A stretch of DNA of 64,000 nt from Lunularia cruciata (GCA_948567375.1 OX419761.1:22012501-22076500), one strand, 5' to 3'. Positions 44,400-56,610 are shown, numbered from the stretch's first letter. Numbers and translations: made by a program. Notes: a model not told the origin generated them from the letters alone.

Positions 44400-44799
44400 C
44401 ATACTCCTATAAAATCAGACCCCATCGTGCAAGCTTCCCTGAAAGCTTGTCGGACTCCATCAGCCACTTCAGTGGCTGATGATTAATGATGAGAATGAAG
44501 GGGTTACCAAATAGGTAACATCAAAAATGTGCTACTACCCAAACTGCTGCCAAGCACTCTCCCTTATATGAGCTATACTTTGCCTCCGCTGAATTGTTGG
44601 AGCAACTAACATAGGCCACCACAAACTCCTTCCCCTCATCATCATGCTGGGTGAGCACCACTCCAAGCCCCAACATACTCCAATCAGTATGAACCTGAAA
44701 TGGTCCTCCTCTGATCGGTCTCCTCAAAATAAGAGCAGATGTCAACCTCTCCTTGAGCTCTACAAAAGCTCTCTCTTGCTCATCTCCCCAACACCACTC
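44400..44799 (-). pseudogene. Family C RNase H
   Basis: Removes RNA from the RNA-DNA hybrid. Clear FQVHTDWSMLGLGVVLTQ (first catalytic Asp), EGKEFVVAYVS and AEAKYSSYKGECLAAVW (catalytic Glu) in 44745-44521, then a decayed stretch up to VVHRPG. Close in sequence to the family B RNase H relic (HADW, NYSSYEG), so B and C share a pol ancestry. Confidence 0.85.
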
Positions 44800-45630
44800 C
44801 TATGTAAGCTTGGTCAGCTTTGTCAAGGCCTTGGCAATGGCATTAAATCCTCTAACATGGCAGCGATAGAAGTTTGCCAACCCAAGGAATGCTCGCACTT
44901 TGCTCACATCCGTAGGCCAAGGAATATGTGCAATAGCCTCCACCTTGGTCTGCTGAACACCAAGTTCTCCGAGGTAGATAGTGTGTCCTAAATACTCAAC
45001 TTGCTTGTGGAAGAACCTACACTTTCGAGGATGTAATTTGAGTCCATGAGATCTCAACCTCTCAAACACCTCCAACAACATCTCTCATGCTCCTCCACAA
45101 TAGTGCTATAGACCAAAATGTCATCAATATAGCATCGAGCAAAATCCAATCCAGCTAGGATCCTATCCATGACCCTCTGGAACTCAGCAAGAACGTTCTT
45201 TAATCCAAATGGTAAGAACCTCCATTGATATAACACATCCTTGCCGTGAGGATCAATAGCCCAAAATGCTATCTTGGACTTAGCCTCCTCCCTGATCGGC
45301 AACTGATGATATACCGCTTGCAGATCCAAAGTACTGAAGACCTTTGCATGCCCAATTGCATCAAAAATCTCCTTTGATGTAGGCATGGCATACCGATCAG
45401 CCCTGGTCTGTTGGTTGATAGGACGATAATCTCCACACATCCGCCTAGCTTTATAGTTGCCATGCATATCCTTCTTGGCTGGCATCACTGTCGCTGATGC
45501 ATACTCTCCATGTAAAATCTCTACCAAACCAGCCTCAAAAAGGTCACTACTCCGGCTCTAAATCAATATCCTCTCCATCTCACTACATCGATAAGGACGT
45601 CAGAAAACTAGTGTATCGCTAGTTAGCTCA
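44800..45630 (-). pseudogene. Family C reverse transcriptase
   Basis: Copies element RNA into DNA. The frame at 45527-45054 holds ATVMPAKKD, RMCGDYRPINQQT, FSTLDLQAVYHQL (first Asp), FLPFGLKNVLAEFQ and YIDDILVYS (catalytic YIDD, about 45131-45120). A frameshift near 45070 leads into 45081-44800 (LHPRKCRFFHKQVEYLGHTI, then VRAFLGLANFYR). The N-terminal part continues, broken, up to about 45630. Catalytic residues are present but the gene is frameshifted. Confidence 0.88.
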
Positions 45631-46149
45631 ATCCGTATACCAGGTCCTTTCAAAGCACCCAAATCCTTCATATTGAAGGCAAACAACTCGTGTGGCTCCT
45701 TAAGAACCTCCAAACCCTCTATCTTTCATCTCTAGTAAGCTTGGGTCCAAGATTTGGCTCCCAAGTATCCTCTGTAACTATAGGAGTGGAAGACGTACTG
45801 ATTGGCTGCTACATTGGGCCCTTGGGAGCAATAATGTCATGCCTCTGCCCACTAGAGGTCCCAACCTCTATGTGAAAAACTCCCTCCACTTTGGCTACAA
45901 GCTCCACACGTCCTCTAGCTGCATCCCAAGTGGACCAAGGGTGTAATCCAAGTAGCCCACGCTCACCTGGATGGACTCCAAGTAGACCACTCTCCCTAGT
46001 AGCTACTGGATGAGTCCCAAGAATACCATGTCGACTCAGTCCATCACCCCCAGCATGTGCCTGAATTGTCTTGATAAGCATAGGGCTCACAAGTGTCCAA
46101 GTGGTGATGCCTATCAAGCGCATCCTACGCTGCTCTGCCAAGCCAAGGC
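45631..46149 (-). other. Linker between family C DNMT and RT, with short tandem peptide repeats
   Basis: The frame at 46153-45809 shows GLLGVHPGERGLLGLHP and related GILGTHP units, an about 12-residue repeat. It then runs through stops toward the RT (EPNLGPKLTRDE). Probably a spacer of the polyprotein. Confidence 0.5.
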
Positions 46150-47190
46150 TCACAATCTAGGTCAAAAAATTTAGGTCCATAGCCTGACCTAACACCTAAC
46201 GCCTAGATGCCTTTGACATTGCTGGAACAGTGGTAATACCGGTACAAAAGCCCATCGCCCGGTCTCTCTCATTAGCATTGGGCTCCACCAACTGCTGTAA
46301 TTGTGAGTCCCAAACAAGTCCGGGTCCTCCCTCTCAAAAAGCATGAGAGCCTAGGAAACTCATGAGTGTGCTAAATGCGGTTCTAGGCTGTCCAACTAGG
46401 TTCACTACTGCCATAGGTGACCTATCAGCCACTACCGTTGTCTAAGACTAACGCCTAACATCCAAGACATCATCAACAAGGATGCGGTCAAGTCGCTAAA
46501 TCCCATTATAAGTACATTGTAGAACCTCTTTGGGTAAGAGGTTCGTCCACCAAAAAAGACGATGAGCTTGTGATCCCACTTTGGCTGCATCTAACAATAT
46601 AGCAAGTCCCATCCAAGAATGGACTTGATGTGTACTCGCCACCACTTTGGTGCAAGAATCACCCATCAAAGGAACGTTCTCCAAAAGGTAAGCTGGAGAA
46701 ATAGACTGATGAACCTGGAGATGTTGTAGTATTCGTAACATCTCCCAAAACACACTAAAATGAGGATCTTGAAGACCCAAACCTCTACTAGCATGTGTAT
46801 GTCCCTGACATGGCCATCCAAAAATCACCAAGTGAATAGGCTCATGTCTCTCCAGATCATGCTCGCCCAGTAAGGAAATGTCTGCTGGTAGGGCCCTTTG
46901 GTCTGGTAACCTTTGACTGTTGACATTGGTAATAACTCCGGATATGAATAGACCAAGTGTGCCACATGATGTAGAGAGACTTGCCTAGCAGTCTCATCTC
47001 TCTCTACATACAAGTACCTTTGTACTCGTATACCCGCCTATAATACCGCAGCTAGTCCAATGTTGATCCTACCAAACAACTCCAATAGGCATATCTCCTC
47101 TACTGGATACTGCCAAGCAATGAGTGTGGTATCTAGAGGTGTCAAAGTAAGTGACTCTAGCGGCTCATCCTCACACTCATCTCTTGATGG
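46150..47190 (-). pseudogene. Family C C5-cytosine DNA methyltransferase domain
   Basis: Methylates cytosine C5 using S-adenosylmethionine when intact. Motifs on the - strand in canonical order: I ICLLELFGRINIGLAAVL (about 47094-47041); II RYLYVERDETARQV (about 47013-46972); IV FGWPCQGH with catalytic Cys codon 46810-46808; VI YLLENVP (46690-46670); VIII DAAKVGSQAHRLFWWTNL (about 46591-46538); IX ERDRAMGF (about 46275-46250); X VLGQAMDLN (about 46205-46178). PCQ and ENV are intact. Canonical order differs from the permuted plant DRM enzymes, and AHRxxxWW resembles the AHRARYFW of DNMT3. Lesions: a stop after motif I, a frameshift at about 46830 just before motif IV, and several stops near the C-terminus. 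It follows the retropepsin and precedes RT. Confidence 0.9.
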
Positions 47191-48238
47191 TACAAAGGCT
47201 CCACTCCAAGCCTGTTGCACCAACTAATTTGCATGTTGTTGCAACGCCTCCTCTAAACTCCACAATGGAACATCCAAGGTGGATGGAACAATCACAATCG
47301 TACTCCAAAGCCAAGTGATCTCCTCTAGTACTAGAGTATCTTCTGCATGGGCGTTCCCCTCCAACAAGACCAGGCCAAGTAACTGCACCACTGAAAGCTA
47401 AAACTGATGCTGCCATGGTCCCAAACCGTAGTGAGCCAAGACTGCCACTACTGAAGCATACTGGTAGATGACATACTTGTCCCTCACCGGACTATCAACC
47501 AGGTCTATAGGAGGTTGTCTCCTCCCAATAGTCAATGTTGAAACCCATGGAGTAAAACACTGCTCCTTCAACTAGCACATCATATGACTCAGCTATTGTC
47601 ACAATAGCCTAAGCTCTCACCACCGAGCTCTCAGTCAGATGACCAGGCTGAACCTAGACAACAAGCTCCCCATATGTGATGTAGTGTGTTGAACCACCAC
47701 CTAGAGATGTCTGGATCTGAAATGAATACCTCTCCACATTGGTCTTCCATAACTCCAGACCAACAATTGTAGCCTTCCCCAACATAAGGGGCTGCGCACC
47801 AGAGTCTAAGAAGACTCTTTATGGTGTATAGAACTTCCTTGAAGGTCCCACCAAATGGAAAATCCCCCTTTGGTTATCCAATAGGACAACACCATGTGGA
47901 AACCGTGCTCTCTCAAAGGCCGGTCTAGCTGGCAACTCCTCACGTCTAGCCGCTGCTGCTTGCCACAAACCACTGGTCGTTGAATGGATCCCATGCTCCT
48001 CAACCAAGTCAACTCCACTACCAACCACCTCTGCTCTAGTAGTAGGAACCCCACCATCTCTACTCTCACACAGCTTGGCAGCCAACCGGAATACTGGGGT
48101 TGGATCAACTCCCAATGTAAACATATCATTGGCCAAAAACAAAAGAAGTTGCATAATCAGCTGAGCCGCCCTCAACATCATGCTAGACTCAATTTGTGTA
48201 GTAGTAGGTGGCTGACTAGTAGGTAGTCCATCATGCAC
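47191..48238 (-). pseudogene. Family C retropepsin and preceding linker
   Basis: The 48238-47819 frame is a linker (SSMMLRAAQLIMQLL and others). After a stop it continues into a retropepsin with RVFLDSGAQPLML (D-S-G codons at 47806-47798), then TESYDVLV-type sequence (IAESYDVLVEGAVFY) as the expected flap/core strand. The protease would cut the Gag-Pol polyprotein. A linker with LESLTLTPLDTTL leads into DNMT motif I. Several stops are present. Confidence 0.75.
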
Positions 48239-48299
48239 TCACTCACCACCTACCACACCTGCACTAGGACGTCTAGGAACCATGGATGTTGTTTGCAAT

Positions 48300-48946
48300 G
48301 CCTCAAATAGCGTGAAAGATTAGGAAAGTCTAACCTATCTCCCAACCTCTCCTCTTTGTAGGTCCAACTCCACTGATGCTCCTCTAGGCTCTAGAGCATG
48401 TATTGCACTCCTAGTCATTGCCTGTGCTGCTTTGCACATGAAGTCCAAAGCATCTCTATCACCAGCATATGAGGTAGAAACCTCAACACCCAAATCTGAT
48501 CTCCTCTGAGCAATAGCCATACTAGCCAATCTCTACTCCAATTGCTCAATCCGAGTAGCCATAGTTGTATCAAAAGTAAAGGCAGGTACTGCACTCCTAC
48601 TAGGTGTATATCCTCTACCACCACCTCTACTACCTCGTCCTCCATGAATTGGAGCTCCTCTCCTACCTGTCATAGCAGCCCTACCACTCCGTAACTCCAG
48701 GTGTAGGTCAAAACATTGGTCATTAGTGTGACCAAATCTGTGGCAATGCTCACATTGCCTTTGTGTTGGCTGTGATGCACCCAACGTATCAAGTCCGTTG
48801 TTCTGAGTACACTCTCCCCGATGGTGAGGTCCACCACAAGTCCAACAAGCAACACCACTACTCATTGACTGTTGCTGACCCAAAAATGAAGGTAAGGGTC
48901 TAACTCCACTAGGCCCTCCACTTGCTCCATAGGATCCGGGCTGTCC
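48300..48946 (-). pseudogene. Family C gag, C-terminal part with two zinc knuckles
   Basis: The frame at 48883-48533 holds CWTCGGPHHRGEC and CEHCHRFGHTNDQC, two CCHC-type knuckles, followed by a Gly/Arg-rich stretch (GGRGSRGGGRGY) typical of RNA-binding gag tails. It then runs through a stop into 48529-48335. The N-terminus is lost at 48947, where family A copy III begins. Confidence 0.8.
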
Positions 48947-49636
48947 TGTAAGCCGGCCTGTCTCTCACTCAAGATGAACCTCTGATGGCTATTATGGTAG
49001 CGCACCATGGACTAAGAAGGCAAGGAACCCCAACTCCATCATACTCCTCCAAGGCTAACACTCCAAGACTCAAGACATTGCTCACTAGAGAACTCAATGA
49101 GAGGGAGATAGTTGCAAATGAAAGGATGATGAGTACCTCCTCATCCCTTGTTTATATACTTGTGAAATAGTTACGCACCAAAGTTACTAATTATTGGTGT
49201 AACTCAAGTTACCAGACTAAAATTCAAGTAAAGTCAAAAAGTAGAAAGGAATATCCATTCACATGGGCATATTCCCCTAAGCATGTGGTCTTATCTTGAC
49301 CCAACCACTAAGTCAAGGATTCCTTCACATGGGCTATCCTTAGACTAAAGAATAATCCAAAACAAAAAGGCTTGCGGGCCCAAGAGTTCAACTCTTTCCT
49401 CAAAGCCAAACACCTAGGAATAATACCAAGTCAATACACTAAAATCCAAAATAGTGGTGCTCATCTTTTCTACTTCCTCTAAATTAAGGTCCCCTCTGTC
49501 TTAGCTATAACTCACTTTTACTAATCATGACTAATGTAGAATCATCCTTTATCTCTATATAAATAATATCTCTCAAGTACTTGTAATACCAAGCTAAATA
49601 TCACAATACCACACACATGCATAAATGGGTGTTACA
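48947..49636 (-). repeat. 3' LTR of family A copy III
   Basis: 690 bp, TGTAAGCCGG to GGGTGTTACA on the + strand, followed by the purine-tract complement TTTACCCCCGG. Confidence 0.9.
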
Positions 49637-49684
49637 TTTACCCCCGGACTAAGTTTTCTCTTTGTCCTCAAAGTGAAGGTCTAT

Positions 49685-52600
49685 CTACCTTCTATGATAC
49701 ATCTTCAACTTATCATGGTTAATCCTATCAAAGTGTCTTCCTCCCAACTCCTTGACATCATAGGTGTAATTGCCCCACACCTTCTCCACTATGAAAGGTC
49801 CAAAGTACTTAGGCAAAAACTTCTTTTCCACTCTCTTGAATCGAATGGAATCAAACAACATTACCCAATCATCTTCTTTGAAAGGCTCCACCTCCTTCTT
49901 GCCTTGCCTCTTGTCATAGCTCTCCTTTTGCTTCCTTTTGGCCTGCTCCACTTGAACCATAGCAACTGCTCTTGCCTCTTCCAACTCCATGAGTTGATCC
50001 TTCCTTGACTTCTCTGCATCACCCCCGTGTGCTTTCTTCAATCTCCTATGAATGCTTTGGAAGGTAGGAAGATCAAAGTGAATAGGTAAGGTAGACTCAA
50101 TACCATATACCAATTGAAATGGAGAATATCCAGTGGAAGTCTTCATGGTTGTCCTATACGCTGCCAAAACGGCATGAATCTTCTTGTCCCAATGATGTTT
50201 AGCCCCCTCCATTTTTGCATCTTTGGCCAACATCATGCACAAGGTCTGATTGGTTCTCTTTGCCAAGCCATTGGAATTTGGCTTATAGGATGTAGTTACT
50301 CTATGTGTGATAGAGAAATGTTGTAGCATAGTTGTAGTGATGCTTCTTGTAAACTCTCCTCCTCTATCAGAAATCAACTCCAAAGGGCACCCAAACCTAG
50401 TGATAATATGTTCATAAGAAATCTCCCCACTTCATCTTCATTCTTGTCCCTCAATGGTCTAGCCTCAACCCACTCAGTAAGGTTATCAGTAACTATCACA
50501 ATGTACCGATTTTTCCTTGGGGTTTTATTGAGAGGACCTACAAAATCAATTCTCCGCTTCTCAAAAGGTCATAGCAATGGAATTGATCTAAGTGGTGGAG
50601 TGGAAGTAGATTTTCTAGCAAAAGCTTGACAAACATGACAAGTTTTGCAATAATAAAGACAATCCTTGAAAGCAGTCACCTTTCCTGCAACTTGTCCTCC
50701 ACATACTAAACCTTCATGAAACTCCTTTATGAGTAGGATAGACTCTTCTTTACCCACTGCTCTTTGAAGTAGACCATCTGCTCCTTGGTGAAAAAGTATA
50801 TCCTCCACCATTGTGTAAGGTCTAGATCTTGCTGCAAGGGCCTTCCTCTCCCTAGCATGCATCCCTTCTGGATAGTTACCTCTTGTCAAAAAATCCACAG
50901 TCTCCTTGTACTCCATTGGAACCTCGTGAGTGATTGAGATTGTCATGAACTCCTCATCCAGGAAGGAATCATCCACTGGCTCATCTCCATCATGATCATA
51001 GGCTCTAGATAACAATCAGCATTTGCATGTTTCTTTCCTGGCCTATCCTCAATGGTGTAGTCATACTCAGACAAGAGTATCGTCCACCTTGCTAGTCTCC
51101 CTTCAACATTAGGCTTGTTGAAGATGAACCTCAAAGCCTTGTGATCCGTCACAATGGTGGCTTTCCCTCCAATCAAGTAGTGTCTAAACTTCTTGAGACC
51201 AAAGATCACTGCCAACCCTTCTCTCTCCGTGACAAAGGACTTCTTCACTAATGAAACCATCTGCATACTAGCATAAGCTATTGGATGATCATGCTCATCT
51301 TGGTCTTATTGACTAAGAGTGCATCTTATAGTTACATGAGAAGCATCAGTGTAGAGGATGAAAGGCTTACTCCAATCAGGTTTAGCAAGAACTGGAGCTA
51401 CAACAAGGGATTGCTTGAGCTCCTCAAAAGCTTTGAGAGCCTCCTTGTCCTCCAAAATCACCATGTAATCTACACCCTTCTTCATGTAGATGGTCAATGC
51501 ATAAGCCTTGTTGGAAAATGAGAAGATGAACCTCCTATAGTATCCAACCATCCCCAAGAATTGGCGTAACTTTGTCAAGCTTGAAGGGAATGGAAGGTCT
51601 AAGATTTTCCTTACCTTCTCAAGATCAACTTCTATTCCATCCTTGGAGATGATGTGCCCCAAAAGTAGACCTTCTTCAAATCCAAAAATGCACTTCTCTA
51701 GGTTGAGTGATGCATTTGCCTCATCCAAGCATTGCAAGACCTTGATTAGGTGCTCAAAGTGCTCCTCCTTGCTTCCATAGACACAAAAGTCATCAATGAA
51801 GTCTCTCACAAATTTCCTAATGAAAGGTTCAAATACCTTGTTCATGAACCATTGGAATGTGGCTGGAGCATTGCAAAGCCCAAAAGGCATGACCTTGAAA
51901 GTGTAAGTTCCCCAAGGTGTGGTGAATGTGGTGAGTTGTTGATGCTCTGGTGCAATCTTAATTTGGTTATATCCACTATAACCATCTCCAAGACTGTACC
52001 TCTCATGACCTACAACCTCCTCCAAGATCTCATCAATGAAAGGCAATGGGTAGTAGTCCTTCTTGGTAACAGCATTCAGCTTCTTGTTATTTATACATAC
52101 CCAAAGCTTGCAATTCTTTTTCTTCACAATGACAATTGGAGACACCCATTCTGAATTCTCTACCTCAAAGATAAATCCAGCCTCCTTGAGCTTATCAATC
52201 TCCTCCTTCACAACCAAAGATATTGGTGGGCTAATGCGACGTTGTTTTTGGCGGATTGGTCTTGCATGTTATTCTACCTCTATCTCGTGCTCCTCCAAGG
52301 TGACTTCCTTCAAATCCTTGTAACTAAAAGCAAAAACATGGATGAACTTGCAAAAAACCTCCTCAAATCTCACCTTCTCCTCCTTGGTAACATTTGGGCC
52401 ATACTTGAGGGTAGCTAACCTTCTCTCTACCTCCTCAAGTATCAATGGTGATTTCTTTGGGTCCTTCAAAACCTCTAGCTTAGGTGCAAAATCCATAGCA
52501 AACAAAGGATACACATTTGAATCAGATTCAAATTCATCCTCCTCCGTGTAAGTCTCCTCTTCCATGCTTGTGTCCACACTTGAAGATCCTTCTTCAGAAT

Positions 52601-53867
52601 TTAATTCCCAATAATCAGAAGATGGTGTATCTGAATGTGAAGTGTTGGTGGTATTAGTCACAAGAACTATGACTCTATGGTTTGATGGCCCAATCCTCAA
52701 GTACCCTTTGTGAAATCAATTAATTGTGTGTGTTGCTCTCAACCATGACCTCCCAAGAAGTAAGTCATAGCTTGAATCCTTCAAGACTTGGAAAGTCATG
52801 AGATTTTGAACTCCCATAACTGAAACTACCACTTTATCTATCACCCCTACTGGTTGAACTTGTTGCTTGTTTGCCATGCTCACCACAAATGGTGAAGGTC
52901 TTGAGTGTATCATACCCAACTTCTTCATCAACCTTTCTGACATGGCATTTATTGCTGATTCTCCATCAACCAATGCATCCTTCATGTTGTGACCATTCAC
53001 TCTCACATCAATCTTGGAGGCATATTCACAAGCCTCCCATGGTGCTGGCTTGGCATCCACCACCCCCATTGATACTAGAGCTTTTGCCTTTTTCTTCTTC
53101 TTCTTGCTCCATGTAGAACTCAAACCACCTCTAAGCTCCTTTCTCAAGGTAGGGTTCAAAGCAATCAATTGGCCCACTGTGATGTTAGCCTTGTGAGTAC
53201 CAACATCCTCCAACACATTGTAGTTCCATTGTTGCTTTGAAATCAAGAAATCCTCCTTCCCCAACTTCTTCCTTGGAGTCTTTGTTGTTGATGGTGTTGA
53301 GGTGAGAGTGCTCCTAGTAGAAATAGGAGTATCCTTGCTTGGATTAAATCCTTGAGAAGAGTGAACATCCTTTGCAAAACGAGCTCTCTTCTTCTCTTGT
53401 GCCAAAAGCTCCAAATTAAGACTCTTGGAGTTTGAGCACTCTCCCTTCTCATACTTGCTCTCCACCACATCTATGGATGCTATCCCCTTACCTTTGTTTG
53501 GATTAGGAGCCACTTGGGTTTCACTACCACCCTCTTTCCCTCTATTGGCTCCCTCATAACCCCTTCCTTCATAACCCCTTCCTCCATGGTAAGTGGAATT
53601 TGGGAAATTTCTTTGGATATGGCCTCTTCCTCCACAACCAAAACAATTTCTATCATTGAAATTGTTGGCTGGTTGAACTCTTCTATATGGATAGTTTCCA
53701 TAACTCCTAGGCCTTCTCCCTACATTTTGATCCACCTCTCTCTTCTCCCATAGTTGCACCACATTGATCTTAAGATCCGCAAGTTGTTCTGTGATGGTTT
53801 GAAGTGGATCCTTTAGTGGAGTTGCAAGAATTGGAGCAACTACTACTTGTGGTGCAACCCTTGTCAC
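49685..53867 (-). pseudogene. gag-pol relic of family A copy III
   Basis: Closely follows the intact copy II polyprotein but is broken. Integrase core and C-terminus at 50383-49685 (SDRGGEF, AKRTNQ with Lys for the catalytic-region Glu); integrase N-terminus 51015-50569; RNase H 51266-50943; RT 52217-51306 (303 aa, FIDDFCVYG present, RVCVDYKK altered to WVCINNKK); acidic linker 52700-52269; gag C-terminus and protease 53867-52716 (383 aa, knuckle CFGCGGRGHIQRNF has lost its last Cys; protease DGE instead of DGG). About six stops or frameshifts separate these. Confidence 0.9.
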
Positions 53868-54135
53868 CTTGCGGGCCCAAGAGTTCTCAACTCTTTCCTC
53901 AAAGCTAAATACCTAGGAATAATACCAAGTCAACACACTAAAATCCAAAATAATGGTGCTTATCTTTTCTACTTCTTCTAAAGTAAGGTCCTCTCTATCT
54001 TAGTTATGACCAACTTTAGCTAATCATGACTAATGTAGAATCATCCTTTATCTCTCTATAAATAATATCTCTCAAGTTCTTGTAATACCAAGCTCAATAT
54101 CACAATACCACACACATGCATAAATAGGTGTTATA
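53868..54135 (-). repeat. Truncated 5' LTR remnant of family A copy III
   Basis: About 268 bp matching 38767-39033 of the intact LTR, starting abruptly at TTGCGGGCCCAAG next to gag sequence and ending GGTGTTATA. Confidence 0.88.
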
Positions 54136-54889
54136 GAACAAGGTGCAAAACCCTAAAAAGGGGATTTCAAAATTAGGGTGAGAGTTGCAAAAACCTTGCC
54201 AACTTTGAGAGCTTGTCAAGGAAGTTTGAGTGATTTGATTGAAGTTTATTTATATCATTGGAAAGCTTATCTCACAAGCTTTCCATTGAATCCTAAAACA
54301 CTTGAATCCAAGCTATACATAAAGAGTTATGTTTGTATGAAGTGCGCAAAGTTTTCCCCATCAAGAAGACATATGAAATCCCCACATGGAGTAGGAATTT
54401 GTTGAGATCTGAAGTACAAGTTGACGGGTATAGACTTGGAGTATAGGTTGAAATTAGCTTGATGATAGAGCACAAAGGCTCTGAAGCTCTTTTTTGACCA
54501 AAAATCACAGAGAGTTATTGCCGCATTCTTGTGATTGGATCCTCTCTGTGCTTGCATGCTTGTTTGTAAGCCTAGTTGGTTTGGATTGGTATGCGGGCAT
54601 TGCGCTTAGGTTCTTTCCTTCTAGGAGTGTTGTGTATTTCTCCTTGGTAATGTTGGAAGTGATGACCAATAGACCAAGAGTGCATGTTGTGATGACAAGT
54701 TAGGTTGCCCGTCTCTAACCTACTCGATAGCAAGAATACTAGTTACAAGAGTGGAGGGTTCCGACTGATAGATAACACATGTGTTCAGACAAGAAGTTAT
54801 AGGTTTATCTATAGCCTCTAATCTACAATCTCCACAACTAGGCACCCTGTGTGTACCAAGAGAGAGAAAAGAAAAGTATGACAAGGGTC
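54136..54889. other. unassigned sequence between family A copy III and family D
   Basis: Only short frames; no domain or repeat partner recognised. Confidence 0.4.
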
Positions 54890-56610
54890 TCTTGGATTGG
54901 TACATGATAATGTTCTTGGATAATACTTTAACCTATAGCAAGATGAAGGCAAAACACATGAATCATGTACAAGAAGTCTTAAGACAATTATATCAATAGA
55001 ACTTTTCCTTCAAGAAGTTGAAATGTACCTTTTGGCAACAAGAAGTTACCTTCTTGAGTCATTAGGTCTCATCAGAGAGGATCAAGATGGACAAGAGAAA
55101 ATCAAGGCTATTATTGATTGGCTTACTCCAAAGGATGCTACAAAAGTGTGGGCATTTAACGAATTGGTAAATTTTTACCAATGGTTCTTCCATGATTATG
55201 CTCATGTGACCGCACCATTGAACAATCTCTTGGAGAAGGCCTCAAGCTTTTAGTGAGTCACCAAGCACAAAGAAGCATTCAAAAAGTTGAAACATATGGT
55301 GTCCTCACTACTCCTCTTTCAACCATATGATCTCAACTATCTTGTGTGGTTGATTTTGATGCTTCTTAACTTTGCCATTGGAGTGATGTTCCAACAAAAA
55401 TTTCTAGTTGGAGTAAATCCCATTGCCTTTGTGTCTTGCTGACTAAACATTACTAAAAGGAGTTACTTTGCTTGGGATCAAGAACAACTAGCAATGATAT
55501 ATGCCACCAAGGTATGGAGGCATTATCTCTTGGGGAAAGAGTGATCATGCAAATTGATCACAAACATTTGTTGCAAATATTACATTTGGAGCACATGAAG
55601 AGTTGACATCATTGATAGGAAGAAAAACTACAATTTCTTGATATCAAGCTTGAGTACAAACCTAGAAATTTTCATATCATCATTGATGCCCTATCATGAC
55701 AACCTAATTTAAAGACTCTTACTAAATCTCTCATCACAATAGTAATTACAATAGTGTCAGTTTACTTAAAGGTCCAAATTGAGTTTAGAACTACTTTATA
55801 GTAAGATTCCTTCTTCTAGTTGGTACAAGGTTATCTTGCTGCACATGACTAGGAATACAAGACCTTTCACTCAAAGATGGACTTCTATGTTGCAAGAACC
55901 ACATCTCTGTTCCAACTTCAAGTGATATATGCTTGGCATGACTTCAAGAGGTGCATGACTTACCAATTGCAAGACACATGGAGATAAGCATGACCTTGAG
56001 TGCTCTACAATAAAAGGTGGTAGCCAAACATGGCACATGAAGTTTGAGACTTTGTTCAATCTTGTGAGAGTTGTTAACACAACAAAACTAGCAACCAAAA
56101 ATCATGTGGACTACTCCAACCACTTCCCATCCTATCCACTTGATGGGAACATGTGAACTTAAATCTCATCACATCCTTGCCAAAAACAAAGCAAGGTCAT
56201 ATAACAATTTTGGTGTTTGTTGATAAGCTTAGAAAGCAAATCCATTAGGCATCAACCTTTGATATAGTGGATGCTTCAACATTAGCTTAGATGTACTTCA
56301 AAAATGTCTTCAAGAATTATAGAATACCTTGTGTATGCATCTTCAACTATGATCCTCAATTTTTTGGGCAAATTTGGCAAGCACTCTTCAAGCTACTTGG
56401 CACCAAGCTTGTTTTTTCCACAACCTATCATCCTCAAACTGATGGGCAAACCAAATAGGAAAATCACACTTTGGAAATTATGCTTTGTGCCTTTGTCAAC
56501 ATTCACCATACCAACTGACATGAATGCCTTGTGGTTGTTGAGTTTGCCTACAATGACTCCAAACAAGCAAGCATTGGATTTGCTCTCTTCTTCCTTAATT
56601 TGGGTCAATT
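54890..56610 (+). pseudogene. Family D chromovirus-type pol fragment (RT to integrase)
   Basis: Decayed + strand pol. RT end: MIMFLDNTLTYSKMKAKH (the FLDD motif reads FLDN) and FSFKKLKCTFWQQEV. RT connection with DWLTPKDATKVWAFNELVNFYQ (about 55110-55190). RNase H relic with IDHKHLLQILHLEH (about 55550-55595) and FLDIKLEYKPRNFHIIIDALS. Integrase core relic: FGQIWQALFKLLGTKLVFST with TYHPQTDGQT (about 56358-56450) and VEFAYNDSKQAS. Many stops. The integrase C-terminus and chromodomain are absent because the sequence jumps directly into the LTR at about 56611. Confidence 0.8.

Larger units (their letters stand above)
42205..48946 (-). mobile_element. Family C Ty3/gypsy-type retroelement encoding a DNA methyltransferase (decayed, 5'-truncated)
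   Basis: On the - strand, from right to left: gag with zinc knuckles, retropepsin, C5-DNA methyltransferase, reverse transcriptase, RNase H, integrase, polypurine tract and LTR. The right (5') end is cut by family A copy III at 48947, so the 5' LTR and gag start are missing. Coding is split by roughly a dozen stops and frameshifts, so this is a fossil. The gag-PR-DNMT-RT-RH-IN order places a methyltransferase inside the Pol polyprotein. Confidence 0.85.
48947..54135 (-). mobile_element. Family A Ty3/gypsy retrotransposon, copy III (5'-truncated, recombined)
   Basis: Has a full 3' LTR (48947-49636), decayed pol and most of gag. At 53867/53868 the gag region is joined directly to the last about 268 bp (+ strand sense) of a family A LTR. 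The rest of that LTR, the primer site, ORF0 and the gag N-terminus are missing. The flanks (GTCC on the left, GAAC on the right) do not match, so one end was lost by recombination or deletion. Its left side interrupts the family C gag. Confidence 0.9.
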
